Source: Mycobacterium sp. 852002-51163_SCH5372311
GTDB taxonomy: Bacteria > Actinomycetota > Actinomycetes > Mycobacteriales > Mycobacteriaceae
DNA: 64,000 bases
Assembly: GCF_001667115.1 (NCBI RefSeq)
Contig: NZ_LZIJ01000034.1
Location: 1 to 64,000, forward strand
Direction of reading: 5' to 3'
Made by a program: the position numbers and the translations under genes. Shown piece by piece: positions 1 through 8,294 of the stretch. The stretch's first letter is position 1. The number at the start of each line of letters is the position of its first letter. The notes under the pieces were generated by a model. It had not been told where the DNA came from and did not search any database. It worked only from the letters and a program-made list of their open reading frames with translations.

Positions 1-149
1 CAACGCCGCCACAGCGCACTCGGCGACCTTCCACCCATCAGCCGCCTGTAACCAACGTTATGGCCGGGTACAGCTAGCGCATTGCAAAATCATTGGCCAA
101 ACGGCTCAGGGAATGATGGGGCTGGTGTTGTTTCGCAACCCAATGACCG

Positions 150-920
150 TCACACCGCCAGCACTGCCTGCGCGACGGCATGGGTGCGCGCCGCGTGCCC
201 GCCGCCGAACAACACCACATGGGCCAGCAGCGGAAACAACTGGTGTAGTCCAATCCGGTTGCGCCAGCCCGATTTCAGTGCTCGCACTCGCTGGTAGCCA
301 TCAAGGATGGCCGCGTAGTGCGGGCACCCGAACAGCGCAAGCATCGCGAGGTCCGCCTCGCGGTGGCCGCCGTGCGCGGCGGGGTCGATCAACACCACCC
401 CGTCGGATGTCCACATCACGTTGCCGCTCCACAAATCCCCGTGCAACCGCGCAGGCTGATCGTCGTCGTCGAAATCACCCGCACGACAACGGGTCACGAC
501 GGAGTCGATCAGCCTACGGGTAGCGGCATCGAGTCGCCCGGCAGCCCGCTCGGCCATCGGGATCAGCCGCTCGTCGGCGTAGAAGTCGCCCCACCGCTGG
601 TGCGGGCGCAACGAAAGCGGCAGTGGCTGCGACAGCGGTCCGAAGAATCCGGGCCCGTCCCAGCCGTCGGGGCCCGCGCCGAACCCCGCGGCACCGGCGT
701 CGTGCGTGACGGCCAGTCGGCTGCCGAAAACGAAAGCCGCTTGTCGGCTCGGAGTCACCGAATCGAGGCGCCGCAACGTCAGGCTGTCCGAGCGGGCCGA
801 AATGACCTGCGCGCAGGGCACTCCGCCGTCAACGCTGGAAAGCCACTGCAGCCCCGCGGCTTCCCATGCGAAGTAGCCGGTGGGCAAGCCCGGATGGCGC
901 TTGACGAAGTCGGCGTTCAT
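150..920 (-). CDS. Fructosamine kinase family protein
   Basis: A protein of 256 aa resembling fructosamine/ketosamine-3-kinases, which phosphorylate sugar-protein adducts in the cytoplasm. The kinase signature HGDLWSGN (brace and catalytic Asp) is followed by a DPAAHGGHREADLAM block, which is diagnostic of the family and carries the metal-binding Asp. The ATG at 920 gives a natural N-terminus (MNADFVKRHPG). The open frame continues upstream to 1046, but that part is Arg/Pro-rich and overlaps the divergent dehydrogenase gene, so it was not used. Only about 50 bp separates the two divergent starts, so they probably share a promoter region. Family call is seen in sequence; the physiological substrate is unknown. 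Confidence 0.85.
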   Translation of the reverse strand: MNADFVKRHPGLPTGYFAWEAAGLQWLSSVDGGVPCAQVISARSDSLTLRRLDSVTPSRQAAFVFGSRLAVTHDAGAAGFGAGPDGWDGPGFFGPLSQPLPLSLRPHQRWGDFYADERLIPMAERAAGRLDAATRRLIDSVVTRCRAGDFDDDDQPARLHGDLWSGNVMWTSDGVVLIDPAAHGGHREADLAMLALFGCPHYAAILDGYQRVRALKSGWRNRIGLHQLFPLLAHVVLFGGGHAARTHAVAQAVLAV

Positions 921-972
921 TGCCGTTCGACTGTAGTAGCGTCGTGCCCGCGGGGGCGGCGGAGGAGTGCGA

Positions 973-1758
973 ATGGATCTGCGTCTGGCGGGCAAGACCG
1001 CCGTCGTCACCGGCGCCAGCAAGGGCATCGGGTTTGCGGTCACCAAGGCCCTCGTCGAGGCGGGCGCGCACGTGGTAGGTGGCGCACGAACGTGTGGCGA
1101 GGGGTTATCGGCGCTTCAGGAGGCCGGGCAGGTGTCGTTCGTTCAAGTGGATTTGTCTCAGCCCGGTTCCGCCGAGGAACTGATCGCCGCGGCGGCCCAC
1201 CGCGGCGGCATCGACATTCTGGTCAACAACGTCGGCGGTGCGACGGTGCACCCGGGAGGATTCGCCAGCATCACCGACGAGCAGTGGCAAGCGTCCTGGG
1301 ATCTGAATGTGATGGCCGCCGTGCGGCCCACCCGCGTCGCGCTGCCGCAGATGGCAAGGCGCGGCGGCGGTTCCATCGTCTTCGTCGGTTCGATCAGCGC
1401 GTACCTTCCTGGCCCCGAGACCTACAACTACTGCGCCGCCAAGGCCGCCGTCACCAATATCGCGAAGGCGCTGTCAAAAGAATTGGCACCGAACAATATT
1501 CGTGTCAACTCCGTCAGTCCGGGCGCGGTGTCGACCAGGCGCTGGATGGAGCACGGCGGGCCGGCCGATGCGTTCGCCGCGGCCAATGGACAGACGCCTG
1601 ACGAGGTCAGGGCGGAGCTCGCAAGCACCGCGCCGACGGGCCGGTTCACCACTCCCGAAGAAGTCGCAGACCTGGTCGTCTTCCTGGCCAGCGACCGCGC
1701 CGGAAACATCACCGGATCCGACTACCGCATCGACGGCGGGTACGTCACCACTCTGTGA
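973..1758 (+). CDS. Short-chain dehydrogenase/reductase (SDR)
   Basis: A 261-aa classical SDR. It has the NAD(P)-binding TGASKGIG (residues 13-20), NNVGG (86-90), catalytic Ser140, and Tyr153-x3-Lys157. The C-terminal GSDYRIDGGY segment is typical of FabG-like oxidoreductases. The ATG at 973 was chosen because GGAGGAG lies at 961-967; an in-frame GTG at 967 falls inside that ribosome binding site. It is transcribed divergently from the fructosamine kinase gene and converges on the cyclase gene. The substrate cannot be told from sequence. Confidence 0.88.
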   Translation: MDLRLAGKTAVVTGASKGIGFAVTKALVEAGAHVVGGARTCGEGLSALQEAGQVSFVQVDLSQPGSAEELIAAAAHRGGIDILVNNVGGATVHPGGFASITDEQWQASWDLNVMAAVRPTRVALPQMARRGGGSIVFVGSISAYLPGPETYNYCAAKAAVTNIAKALSKELAPNNIRVNSVSPGAVSTRRWMEHGGPADAFAAANGQTPDEVRAELASTAPTGRFTTPEEVADLVVFLASDRAGNITGSDYRIDGGYVTTL

Positions 1759-1785
1759 CGCGGCCTGACGCACGGCCGGGCTCGG

Positions 1786-4485
1786 CTAGGAACCCGCCGC
1801 GCATCGTTTGAGTTCTGCTCGGGCTTCGTCGATTTGGTCGCCTGCGTACGTCGCGATGGCGGCGTGACTCATCGTCTCACCCTTGCGGGCGAGCGATGCA
1901 TAGGTTTCGTCGCCAAGGACCTCGCGGAGGCCCGCGGTGGCGGTCCCCAGTTCAGGCCACGCGCCCACCACGAGCGAAATGGCCGCATGGCCGGCCAGCG
2001 TGGCCGCCGGTTCGTGGCGCCCGAGACGGTACAGGTGTGCTGCGAGGATCCCCAGGTGGTAGCTCATACCGGGAAAATTGCCCGAGCGGCGGTAATTGTC
2101 GATGGCCACCGCGATGTAGTCCAGCGCCGCCAACTGGTCGCCGTGCAGGGACTCAAGTCGGGCCAGGTTGCCCGCCAGATATGACTCGTTGCAGCGGATA
2201 CCGCTGTCTTGCGCGATCGCCCAGCCGCGGCGCAGCGCGTCCAGTGCGCCAACAGGATCGGCGTCCGCGAAGGCGAGGCCGTGGGTCAGCAATGCGTACG
2301 AGATTTCCCACGGATTTCCGCTAGCCTCCGCCGCGTCGATCAGACCATCGGCGGCGGCCATCGCCTCATCATGGCGGCCCGCCAGGACGAGTGCGCAGAT
2401 CTGGCAGTCCCGGGCGAGTGTGCGGTCATCGCGGCCAGCTTCGAAATAAGCGCGGTACCACTCGAAGCACCGCTCGTACTGACCCGTCAGGACGTACACG
2501 CCACCCGGCAAGCCGTCGAGGCCAAACGACACCGCGTCGCCGCGCCGGGCGAGCAGGCTCGCCTCGGCGTAGCCGATCGCCTCGTCGACCCGTCCCAGTG
2601 TCCAGCACAGCGCTGCAGTCCCATAAAGGGTCTCCAGCCGAGGATGGTGGACGGCACGGGCGGGCTCGATGAGTTCTTCAGCCCAGGCAACGGGCTCATA
2701 GTTCTCCACCAGATAGCCGAATAGCCCCGAATAGGTGGCGATGGCCACGGCGACGTCAAGATCATCGTTATCGGCGGCCCACCGAAACGCGGTGCGCAGG
2801 TTCGCCAGTTCCGTGCTGAACCATTCGTAGGCTTCACGCTGGCGTGGGCTGTCCCACAGCGCCAGGATGTCGGTCTCGCGGCCTGCGAAGTAGCGGGCAT
2901 GGGCGTTTCGAACGTGGGTTGCCTCGCCACGGGCGACCAATTGCTCCTCGGCGAACTGGCGAATTGTTTCCAGCATCGAGAACCTGGTGTGCCCGGCCGA
3001 GCGGTCGGCGACCAGCAGCGACTTGCGCACCAGGGCGTCAAGTAGATCCAGCACTTCGAAGTCATCTGGGACATCGGTGGCAGTGGCGAGACCCGTGATC
3101 GCACAAGCGCTTTGCAGGTCAAATCCACCGGCGAACACCGAACACCGTTCCAGCAGCGCCTTTTCCGCGTCGCCAAGCTGGTCGTAAGACCATGCCACCG
3201 CATGGCGCAAGGTTTGGTGTCGTTCCAGCCCGCGCCGTGAGCCGACGAGGAGCCGGAAGCGTCGGTCCAGGCGATCGCGCACCTCGTTCAGCGTCATGGA
3301 TGCCATCCGTGAGGCGGCCAGTTCGATCGCCAATGGGATTCCGTCGAGACGACGGCAGATCTCGACCACCGCGTCGGCGTCGCTCGCATCGGTCAGCGAG
3401 AAGTGCGGCGAAACGTTGCCCGCCCGTTCGACGTACAACTTGACGGCGGCCGAATCGACGCCGGCGCCCAGGTCCAGCGAGGGCACCGGCCATAGTTGTT
3501 CATCGGCAAGCCCGAGCCCCTCCCGGCTGGTCGTCAGAACGCGCACGGTCGGTGATCCCGCCAGCACGGTCTCGATCAGATCGGCGGCGGCGTCGCGCAG
3601 ATGCTCGCAGTTGTCGAACACCATCAGCCGGATTCTGCCCTCCTGGGCGGCGGCCACACTTTCGGCCATTGTCATGCCCGGTTGCTGGGTGACACCCAGC
3701 TCCGTGGCCACCGCATCCGGCACCGCCGCGGGATCGGTGACCGCGGCCAGCTCGAAAAGCCATACGCCGTCCGGGAATTCATCGGACAGCTGGGCCGCGG
3801 CTTCGGTTGCCAGACGGGTCTTGCCGACCCCACCCACCCCGGTCAGCGTCACCAACCGATGTGCCCGCAACGCGGTCTGCACCTCGGCGATCTCGGCTTC
3901 GCGGCCGACGAAGCTGGTTACCGCTGGACGGAGGTTTCCCGCGTTGACATCCAGCGTCCGAAGCGGTGGAAAGTCGGTTCGCAGTCCAGGTGCTTGCAGC
4001 TGGAAAACCCCAACCGGACTTGGTAGATCCCGCAACCGTCGTCGTCCCAAGTCTCGTAGATCGACTCCGCTGAGCAGGGTGGCCGTCGACTCGGCCAGCA
4101 GCACCTGACCACCGTGCCCGGCAGCCATCACTCGAGCGGCACGGTTGAGCACCGGACCGAAGTAATCAGCTCCCCGTAACTCCGCCTCCCCGGTGGCCAA
4201 CCCCATCCGTACTGGCAGCTCCAGCGCTCTTTGCGCAGCCGTCGCAGCATTAACCGCAGACCGGGCCGAGGCGAACGCGGCGCACACCCCGTCGCCGGTG
4301 TGCTTGAACAGCCATCCCCCGTGCGCCTCGATCGCGCTGCGCAACACCTCGTCATGCGCTGCGAGCGCCGCCCGCATACCGTCGGCGTCGGCCTCCCACC
4401 GGCTGGTCGAACCCTCGATGTCGGTGAACAAGAAAGTCACTACACCCGACGGCGCGTTCGCCGTAGGAGACGCGGACACCCGCAC
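1786..4485 (-). CDS. Class III adenylate cyclase - NTPase - TPR-like protein
   Basis: An 899-aa multidomain signalling protein. Residues about 14-160 form a class III nucleotide cyclase domain. It has FTDIEGS (metal Asp22), TGDG (Asp65), and the catalytic pair Asn114/Arg118 in LNRAARV, so it should be active. Residues about 190-480 form an NB-ARC/STAND-type ATPase (SFVGRE; Walker A GVGGVGKT at 216-223; Walker B-like LMVFDNCE). The remainder is an alpha-helical TPR-like region. M. tuberculosis relatives of this architecture (Rv0386, Rv1358, Rv2488c type) usually end in a LuxR helix-turn-helix; here the chain ends at AELKRCAAGS with no HTH. The start is GTG at 4485. Cyclase and ATPase calls are seen; the signal sensed is unknown. 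Confidence 0.85.
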   Translation of the reverse strand: MRVSASPTANAPSGVVTFLFTDIEGSTSRWEADADGMRAALAAHDEVLRSAIEAHGGWLFKHTGDGVCAAFASARSAVNAATAAQRALELPVRMGLATGEAELRGADYFGPVLNRAARVMAAGHGGQVLLAESTATLLSGVDLRDLGRRRLRDLPSPVGVFQLQAPGLRTDFPPLRTLDVNAGNLRPAVTSFVGREAEIAEVQTALRAHRLVTLTGVGGVGKTRLATEAAAQLSDEFPDGVWLFELAAVTDPAAVPDAVATELGVTQQPGMTMAESVAAAQEGRIRLMVFDNCEHLRDAAADLIETVLAGSPTVRVLTTSREGLGLADEQLWPVPSLDLGAGVDSAAVKLYVERAGNVSPHFSLTDASDADAVVEICRRLDGIPLAIELAASRMASMTLNEVRDRLDRRFRLLVGSRRGLERHQTLRHAVAWSYDQLGDAEKALLERCSVFAGGFDLQSACAITGLATATDVPDDFEVLDLLDALVRKSLLVADRSAGHTRFSMLETIRQFAEEQLVARGEATHVRNAHARYFAGRETDILALWDSPRQREAYEWFSTELANLRTAFRWAADNDDLDVAVAIATYSGLFGYLVENYEPVAWAEELIEPARAVHHPRLETLYGTAALCWTLGRVDEAIGYAEASLLARRGDAVSFGLDGLPGGVYVLTGQYERCFEWYRAYFEAGRDDRTLARDCQICALVLAGRHDEAMAAADGLIDAAEASGNPWEISYALLTHGLAFADADPVGALDALRRGWAIAQDSGIRCNESYLAGNLARLESLHGDQLAALDYIAVAIDNYRRSGNFPGMSYHLGILAAHLYRLGRHEPAATLAGHAAISLVVGAWPELGTATAGLREVLGDETYASLARKGETMSHAAIATYAGDQIDEARAELKRCAAGS

Positions 4486-4547
4486 AGAATCTCACAACGA
4501 CATGCTCCGTTTCGGACTTTGCCGCGTGGAACTGCCACCATGGAGGA

Positions 4548-4715
4548 GTGACCACCGCAATCATCGTGGTGACGCTGGTGCTGCTGGCTCTCGGAATCGT
4601 GATCAACCAGCTGTTCCGGCTGAGGGATTGGCTGAAGAACGCGCCGCCCGTTACGCCGCCTCCGCCGGTCGTCCCGCCCGACGACGACGGTGCGGCGCCG
4701 CCCGCCGGAAGTTAA
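4548..4715 (+). CDS. Small single-pass membrane protein (55 aa)
   Basis: A short gene starting at GTG and ending in TAA. Residues 4-20 form one hydrophobic segment (IIVVTLVLLALGIV). A basic RLRDWLK stretch follows, then a Pro/Asp-rich tail ending PPAGS. GGAGGA stands directly before the GTG, which is closer than usual, so the exact start is uncertain. It diverges from the cyclase gene and overlaps the epimerase gene tail-to-tail by 3 bases (4713-4715). No function is recognised. Support: one clean helix with positive-inside flank, and tight packing between well-defined genes. Confidence 0.55.
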   Translation: MTTAIIVVTLVLLALGIVINQLFRLRDWLKNAPPVTPPPPVVPPDDDGAAPPAGS

Positions 4716-5698
4716 CCGGTTTGCGCGCGCAGGGCCGCGACCGTGTCGGCCAGCGTGGTGCGCGGATCTCGGTAGGTGATGCCGAGTTCCTGCTCGCTCG
4801 GCGAATCGTCGGACTCCGGCATCTGTGTGTAGTACTGCATGCCCGCCGCGGTGAACGGGTTGTCGAAGGGCAGGTACGGCCCAGCCAGATCGAGCAGCGT
4901 GCCCGCCACCCGCAGCGCGGTGTCGGGCACCGGAACGCTCACCATCGGGGTGCCCGCGACCTGTCCGAGCATGTTCGCCAGCTCGGCCACCGGAACCCGA
5001 TGGCCGCCGACCATATAGCGACGCGGCCCGCGTCCGGGCTCCAGCAATGCCGCGTGCACCGCCGCCACATCGCGGGCGTCGATGACCAGCCACGCCGCAC
5101 CCCGGCCCGGAATGGTGTGGATTTGCAGCGCAGCCTTGACACCCTCGCCGGCCTCGCCGAACTGGTCGCCGACGGGTGGACCCAGCACCATGCCGGGGTA
5201 GGTGATGTTCACCGGCGCCCCGGCGTCCTGCAAACCACGGGCATAGATTTCGACCTGGGCCTTGGAGATTCCATACCCATCCGTACCGCCGACGACGGGC
5301 AGGTCGGCGGTCAGGGTCTGCAAGCCAGGGTGGAAAAGCGCAGTGAAGCTCGATACGTGCACGATCGGATCGAGTCCGAGTTGGACGGCTTGCCCGAGGA
5401 CGTTGCCGGCTCCCTGCATGTTCGTGCTGAGCATCTGCGGCGTCTGACGCGGGTCGGTCGCCACCAGGGCGGCACTGTGTACGACGGCATCGCAGCCGGT
5501 CAGCGCTTTGCGAACGGAGTCGCGGTCCTTGATGTCGCCGGCGACGTAGTCCGACACGTCCACCCCGAGCTTGGCGACCGAAGTTTGCAACTTGGCCGGG
5601 GTTCGGACCAGGAATCGGACGGAGTGGCCCGCGTCAGCAATCGCTTTGGCGGTCCAGCCGCCCACAAACCCAGTACCACCTGTCACCAGAACGCGCAT
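4712..5698 (-). CDS. NAD-dependent epimerase/dehydratase family protein
   Basis: A 328-aa extended-SDR protein. It starts with TGGTGFVGGW, a Rossmann GxxGxxG, and has a YGISKAQVE active site (Tyr-x3-Lys). It resembles dihydroflavonol reductase/3-beta-HSD-like oxidoreductases and probably corresponds to H37Rv Rv3725. The start is ATG at 5698. It lies upstream of no obvious operon partner and converges with the small membrane protein. Substrate unknown. Confidence 0.85.
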   Translation of the reverse strand: MRVLVTGGTGFVGGWTAKAIADAGHSVRFLVRTPAKLQTSVAKLGVDVSDYVAGDIKDRDSVRKALTGCDAVVHSAALVATDPRQTPQMLSTNMQGAGNVLGQAVQLGLDPIVHVSSFTALFHPGLQTLTADLPVVGGTDGYGISKAQVEIYARGLQDAGAPVNITYPGMVLGPPVGDQFGEAGEGVKAALQIHTIPGRGAAWLVIDARDVAAVHAALLEPGRGPRRYMVGGHRVPVAELANMLGQVAGTPMVSVPVPDTALRVAGTLLDLAGPYLPFDNPFTAAGMQYYTQMPESDDSPSEQELGITYRDPRTTLADTVAALRAQTG

Positions 5699-5760
5699 GA
5701 TGCGATGTTATGGGGAGCAGTCGCAAAAGCCCCAAACCCCTGGTCTTGCGCTGGTCGCTC

Positions 5761-6480
5761 CTAGAGGTGGCTGGCGGCGAAGTCTGCGGCCTGGTCGGTC
5801 ATGCCGTTGGCCGCGTAGAGAGTGTGCTCGGCGTTAGGTTGGCCGCCAGTGCCGCAAATCCCGTCGCCCGGGGCACATAGCTCGAGCGTCTTGGGCCGGT
5901 AGAGCGGTCCGATGACGATCGGCGGCGCGCCGTACTGCGTCAGGAATTGATCCGACGGGGTTCCGAAGAGCGTGACCGCGGCGACGTGATTGGCGATCTC
6001 GGGCGACAGCGGCTTCGGCACCGCGGCCGCGGGCACGCCCGGTGGGACGGCGGCCGAGGTGACGTAGCCGGCAACGGCCGCGCCCTGGGAGTATCCGCCG
6101 AGGACCTCGCGGGTCTGGGGGCAGTTGGCTGCCATCGACTGGATGTGAGATCCGGCGTCGCGAATCCCGTCGATGACGGTCACGGGGAAATCGGGATTGC
6201 CGAAATCGGTGCTGGCGGGGTAGTTGACCGGATAAACGCCGAGCGACCTCGATCCGATCTTCGAGCGCAGCTGATCGACGAAGGGACCTCCGATGCCGCC
6301 GACGCCCGGAGGCTCGCCGGAGCCGCGGGCGAATACCACCTCGACGTCGGGACATGGATCCGCAGACGCGGCCGGCGTGGGCACCGTTACCAGGGCCAAG
6401 GTCGTCGCAGCAAACGCCGCCGTGGCTCCCGCCGAGAGCCGGCGCACCCAGGCCTTCTCTACCAATTTTTTGACGTGCAT
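5761..6480 (-). CDS. Secreted cutinase family esterase
   Basis: A 239-aa cutinase-like serine esterase, probably exported. Residues 1-40 form a signal peptide (basic MHVKK...RR, hydrophobic Ala-rich core, cleavage near ASA). The catalytic triad is visible: Ser131 in GGYSQG, Asp206 in PGDGIC, His219 in NAEHTLY. Conserved Cys pairs (Cys43/Cys120 and Cys202/Cys209) fit the family disulfides. It occupies the place of cut5 (Rv3724A/B), which is split in M. tuberculosis but is one uninterrupted frame here. ATG 6480 is preferred over GTG 6516 because it gives a normal signal peptide. Likely acts on lipid esters at the cell surface. Confidence 0.88.
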   Translation of the reverse strand: MHVKKLVEKAWVRRLSAGATAAFAATTLALVTVPTPAASADPCPDVEVVFARGSGEPPGVGGIGGPFVDQLRSKIGSRSLGVYPVNYPASTDFGNPDFPVTVIDGIRDAGSHIQSMAANCPQTREVLGGYSQGAAVAGYVTSAAVPPGVPAAAVPKPLSPEIANHVAAVTLFGTPSDQFLTQYGAPPIVIGPLYRPKTLELCAPGDGICGTGGQPNAEHTLYAANGMTDQAADFAASHL

Positions 6481-6613
6481 ATCTCCAACCGTTTCGTATC
6501 GTGCGGTCTTGCTCACTTGGTATTCGGACCCGATGACGCTTTAGATTGCCCGCAGCCGCAGGTCTCAATCGGCGAGCCGGAGTTGCATTAGCGGTGGTTG
6601 CTCAACAAATGAA

Positions 6614-6646
6614 CAGCAAGTTGCCGGACATGCCGGCAACTTGCTG
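6614..6646 (-). terminator. Perfect 14-bp hairpin after the csbD pair
   Basis: CAGCAAGTTGCCGG at 6614-6627 pairs perfectly with 6633-6646 across a 5-nt loop. It lies just downstream of the csbD stop at 6660 on the minus strand. There is no U-tract, as is common for mycobacterial terminators. Assigned by position and structure only. Confidence 0.6.
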
Positions 6647-6659
6647 ACTTTGACGAGCG

Positions 6660-6833
6660 CTACTTCCTGAAAGCGTCCTTAACTTTCTCGCCGGCGTCCT
6701 TCAGGCTGGACTTCGCTTGATCGCCCCGGCCTTCGTTCCTGGTGTCGTCATCACCGGTCGCCTTGCCGACGGCCTCTTTGGCCTTGCCGCCCAAGTCCTC
6801 GATTTTGTTCTTGATCTTGTCTTCGCTGCTCAT
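6660..6833 (-). CDS. CsbD family stress protein (second of tandem pair)
   Basis: A 57-aa CsbD-like protein beginning MSSEDKIKNKIEDLGG and ending KDAGEKVKDAFRK. The family pattern of charged amphipathic helices with GKAKEAVGKATG and NEGRGDQAK blocks is clear. CsbD proteins are small, soluble, general-stress proteins of unknown biochemical role. An AGGGGA sequence precedes the ATG by about 6 nt. Its ATG overlaps the stop of the upstream paralogue (ATGA), implying translational coupling. A perfect hairpin follows the gene. Confidence 0.85.
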   Translation of the reverse strand: MSSEDKIKNKIEDLGGKAKEAVGKATGDDDTRNEGRGDQAKSSLKDAGEKVKDAFRK

Positions 6834-7099
6834 GGGATTCCCCTGCTCCTGCGATTGCGCGGTTGATATGGGCGTTGGTTACCCCGCAGCGGCCGATCTT
6901 GAACCCTGGCGCGCCGGCCGGGTAGCAACGAACGGAACGCGTCGCGGACCTTCTCTCCCGCATCTTTCAGATTGGCCTTCACCTGATCGCGCTGGCCTTC
7001 GTACTCGGTACGCCGGTTTCCGGTGACCCGGCCGACGGTCTGCCTGGCCCGTCCGCCCCAATATTGAGCTTTGTTTCTCAGTTTGTTTTCGATGCTCAT
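6830..7099 (-). CDS. CsbD family stress protein with basic C-terminal tail
   Basis: An 89-aa paralogue of the following gene. Residues 1-55 are CsbD-like (MSIENKLRNKAQYWGG, GRVTGNRRTEYEGQ, LKDAGEKVRDAFR). About 34 extra residues rich in Arg and Pro follow and are not part of the family core. The two genes overlap by 4 bases. The tail may be a read-on caused by loss of the original stop before the downstream gene, or a real nucleic-acid-binding extension; the sequence cannot decide. Confidence 0.8.
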   Translation of the reverse strand: MSIENKLRNKAQYWGGRARQTVGRVTGNRRTEYEGQRDQVKANLKDAGEKVRDAFRSLLPGRRARVQDRPLRGNQRPYQPRNRRSRGIP

Positions 7100-7144
7100 C
7101 TGAGTCGACTACCCGAGAGCGTGCGACCGCAAAACTTAGCCGCG

Positions 7145-7202
7145 CGAGCAGACGCAAAATCGCGTAAAAGCGGCCGTTCTAGTGCGATTTTGCGTCTGCT
7201 CG
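7145..7202 (-). terminator. Long hairpin with 19-bp perfect arms
   Basis: CGAGCAGACGCAAAATCGC (7145-7163) and its exact reverse complement (7184-7202) flank a 20-nt spacer. The right arm directly abuts the stop of the oxidoreductase gene (7204-7206, minus strand). It would terminate that transcript before the csbD pair. Confidence 0.6.
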
Positions 7203-7203
7203 G

Positions 7204-8265
7204 CTATGGCTGAGCCGGCACGAGGCCGCGGGGCAGCGTCAACGGCAAATCGTTGTACGTCGCGATGCCCGGCCCCGCGGCGACGACGGCCGGGATCGCG
7301 TTGACGGGGGGCATGGCGGTCATGATGTGCCCGATAACCATGAAGTCGGCAATCGTTTCGGCCTGGAAGTACGGCGGCGGCAGAAAGCCGATCTTGGTGG
7401 TTACCGTCGGCTGCCCGTCGACCTGGATGACCCAGCCGTCCTGCTCGATCTTCCAGTCGGGCTCGAGCGTCTGCCCCTTGCGCCACCGAACGTTCAGGTC
7501 GATCAAGGTTTTGTCGCCGACGATGCCCTGCCAGCTGATGTAGGTGCCTGCCACGCATCCGGCGGGTATGGTCCACGAACCGAGGTCGAGATCTGCTGTG
7601 GTCTGGGCGAATTCGGCAACGCAGCGTATGTCGTCGAGCTCGACACCGAGCGCGTCGGCCACCAGCCGGACGGCCTCGCCGAAGATGGCCGTGCCCTTGG
7701 CCGCCATCTGCTGCAGCTCCGGGTGGTCGATCGGCTGGCCGAAGCCCACCGGCTTCTCGGTGTCCGGCGAGTCGTAAAACGTGGTGTCCGCGGCCTCGCT
7801 GACGGTGACCTTGTCGACCCGGTTACAGACCATCGCCGAGACTATCGCCAACAGCTCGGCGAACCCCGGGCTGACGCCGGACCCGAAGATGGTGGAGCCA
7901 CCCTTCTGGCATGCCTCCAAGATGCGGTCGCGGCCTTCGCCCAGGTTGTGGCCGGTGATGAACGCTGCCGTCGTCACCACGTTGACACCCGCGGAAAGGA
8001 TGCGGACCAGTTCGTCGACGTTGATCCACATCGGGTTGTAGACGACGCAGTCGGGTTTCAGGCTCAACAGTGCCTCGACGTCGTTGGTGGCGGCGACCCC
8101 GAGCGGTGCGATGCCGCACAGTTCGCCGGCGTCGCGGCCGGCCTTCTCGGGTGACCAGGCATAGCACCCGACCAGTTCGAGCGAAGGGTTCGCGGCGATC
8201 GCCTCCAACGAGCTTTTTCCGACGTTTCCGGTGGTCCATTGCACGACGCGATAGCTGTTTGGCAC
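7204..8265 (-). CDS. Dihydrodipicolinate-reductase-like NAD(P)-dependent oxidoreductase
   Basis: A 353-aa protein with an N-terminal Rossmann motif (YRVVQWTTGNVGKSSLEAI). The fold resembles DapB/2,4-diaminopentanoate dehydrogenase-like proteins that are abundant in mycobacteria. GTG 8265 was chosen because upstream in-frame sequence is low-complexity and overlaps the neighbouring gene. Only 29 bp separates it from the upstream unknown gene, so it is probably the last gene of that operon. The substrate is unknown; it should not be called DapB, which is a different gene. Confidence 0.78.
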   Translation of the reverse strand: MPNSYRVVQWTTGNVGKSSLEAIAANPSLELVGCYAWSPEKAGRDAGELCGIAPLGVAATNDVEALLSLKPDCVVYNPMWINVDELVRILSAGVNVVTTAAFITGHNLGEGRDRILEACQKGGSTIFGSGVSPGFAELLAIVSAMVCNRVDKVTVSEAADTTFYDSPDTEKPVGFGQPIDHPELQQMAAKGTAIFGEAVRLVADALGVELDDIRCVAEFAQTTADLDLGSWTIPAGCVAGTYISWQGIVGDKTLIDLNVRWRKGQTLEPDWKIEQDGWVIQVDGQPTVTTKIGFLPPPYFQAETIADFMVIGHIMTAMPPVNAIPAVVAAGPGIATYNDLPLTLPRGLVPAQP

Positions 8266-8294
8266 TCGCTCAGCATAGGCGAACGATCCGGCGC

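Noticed and set aside
318..1601. Long plus-strand frame of 427 codons
   Set aside because: Arg/Gly/Pro-rich with no family features; antisense to the fructosamine kinase and out of frame with the SDR.
4193..5764. Long plus-strand frame of 523 codons
   Set aside because: Lies antisense to the cyclase and epimerase genes, which have clear motifs.
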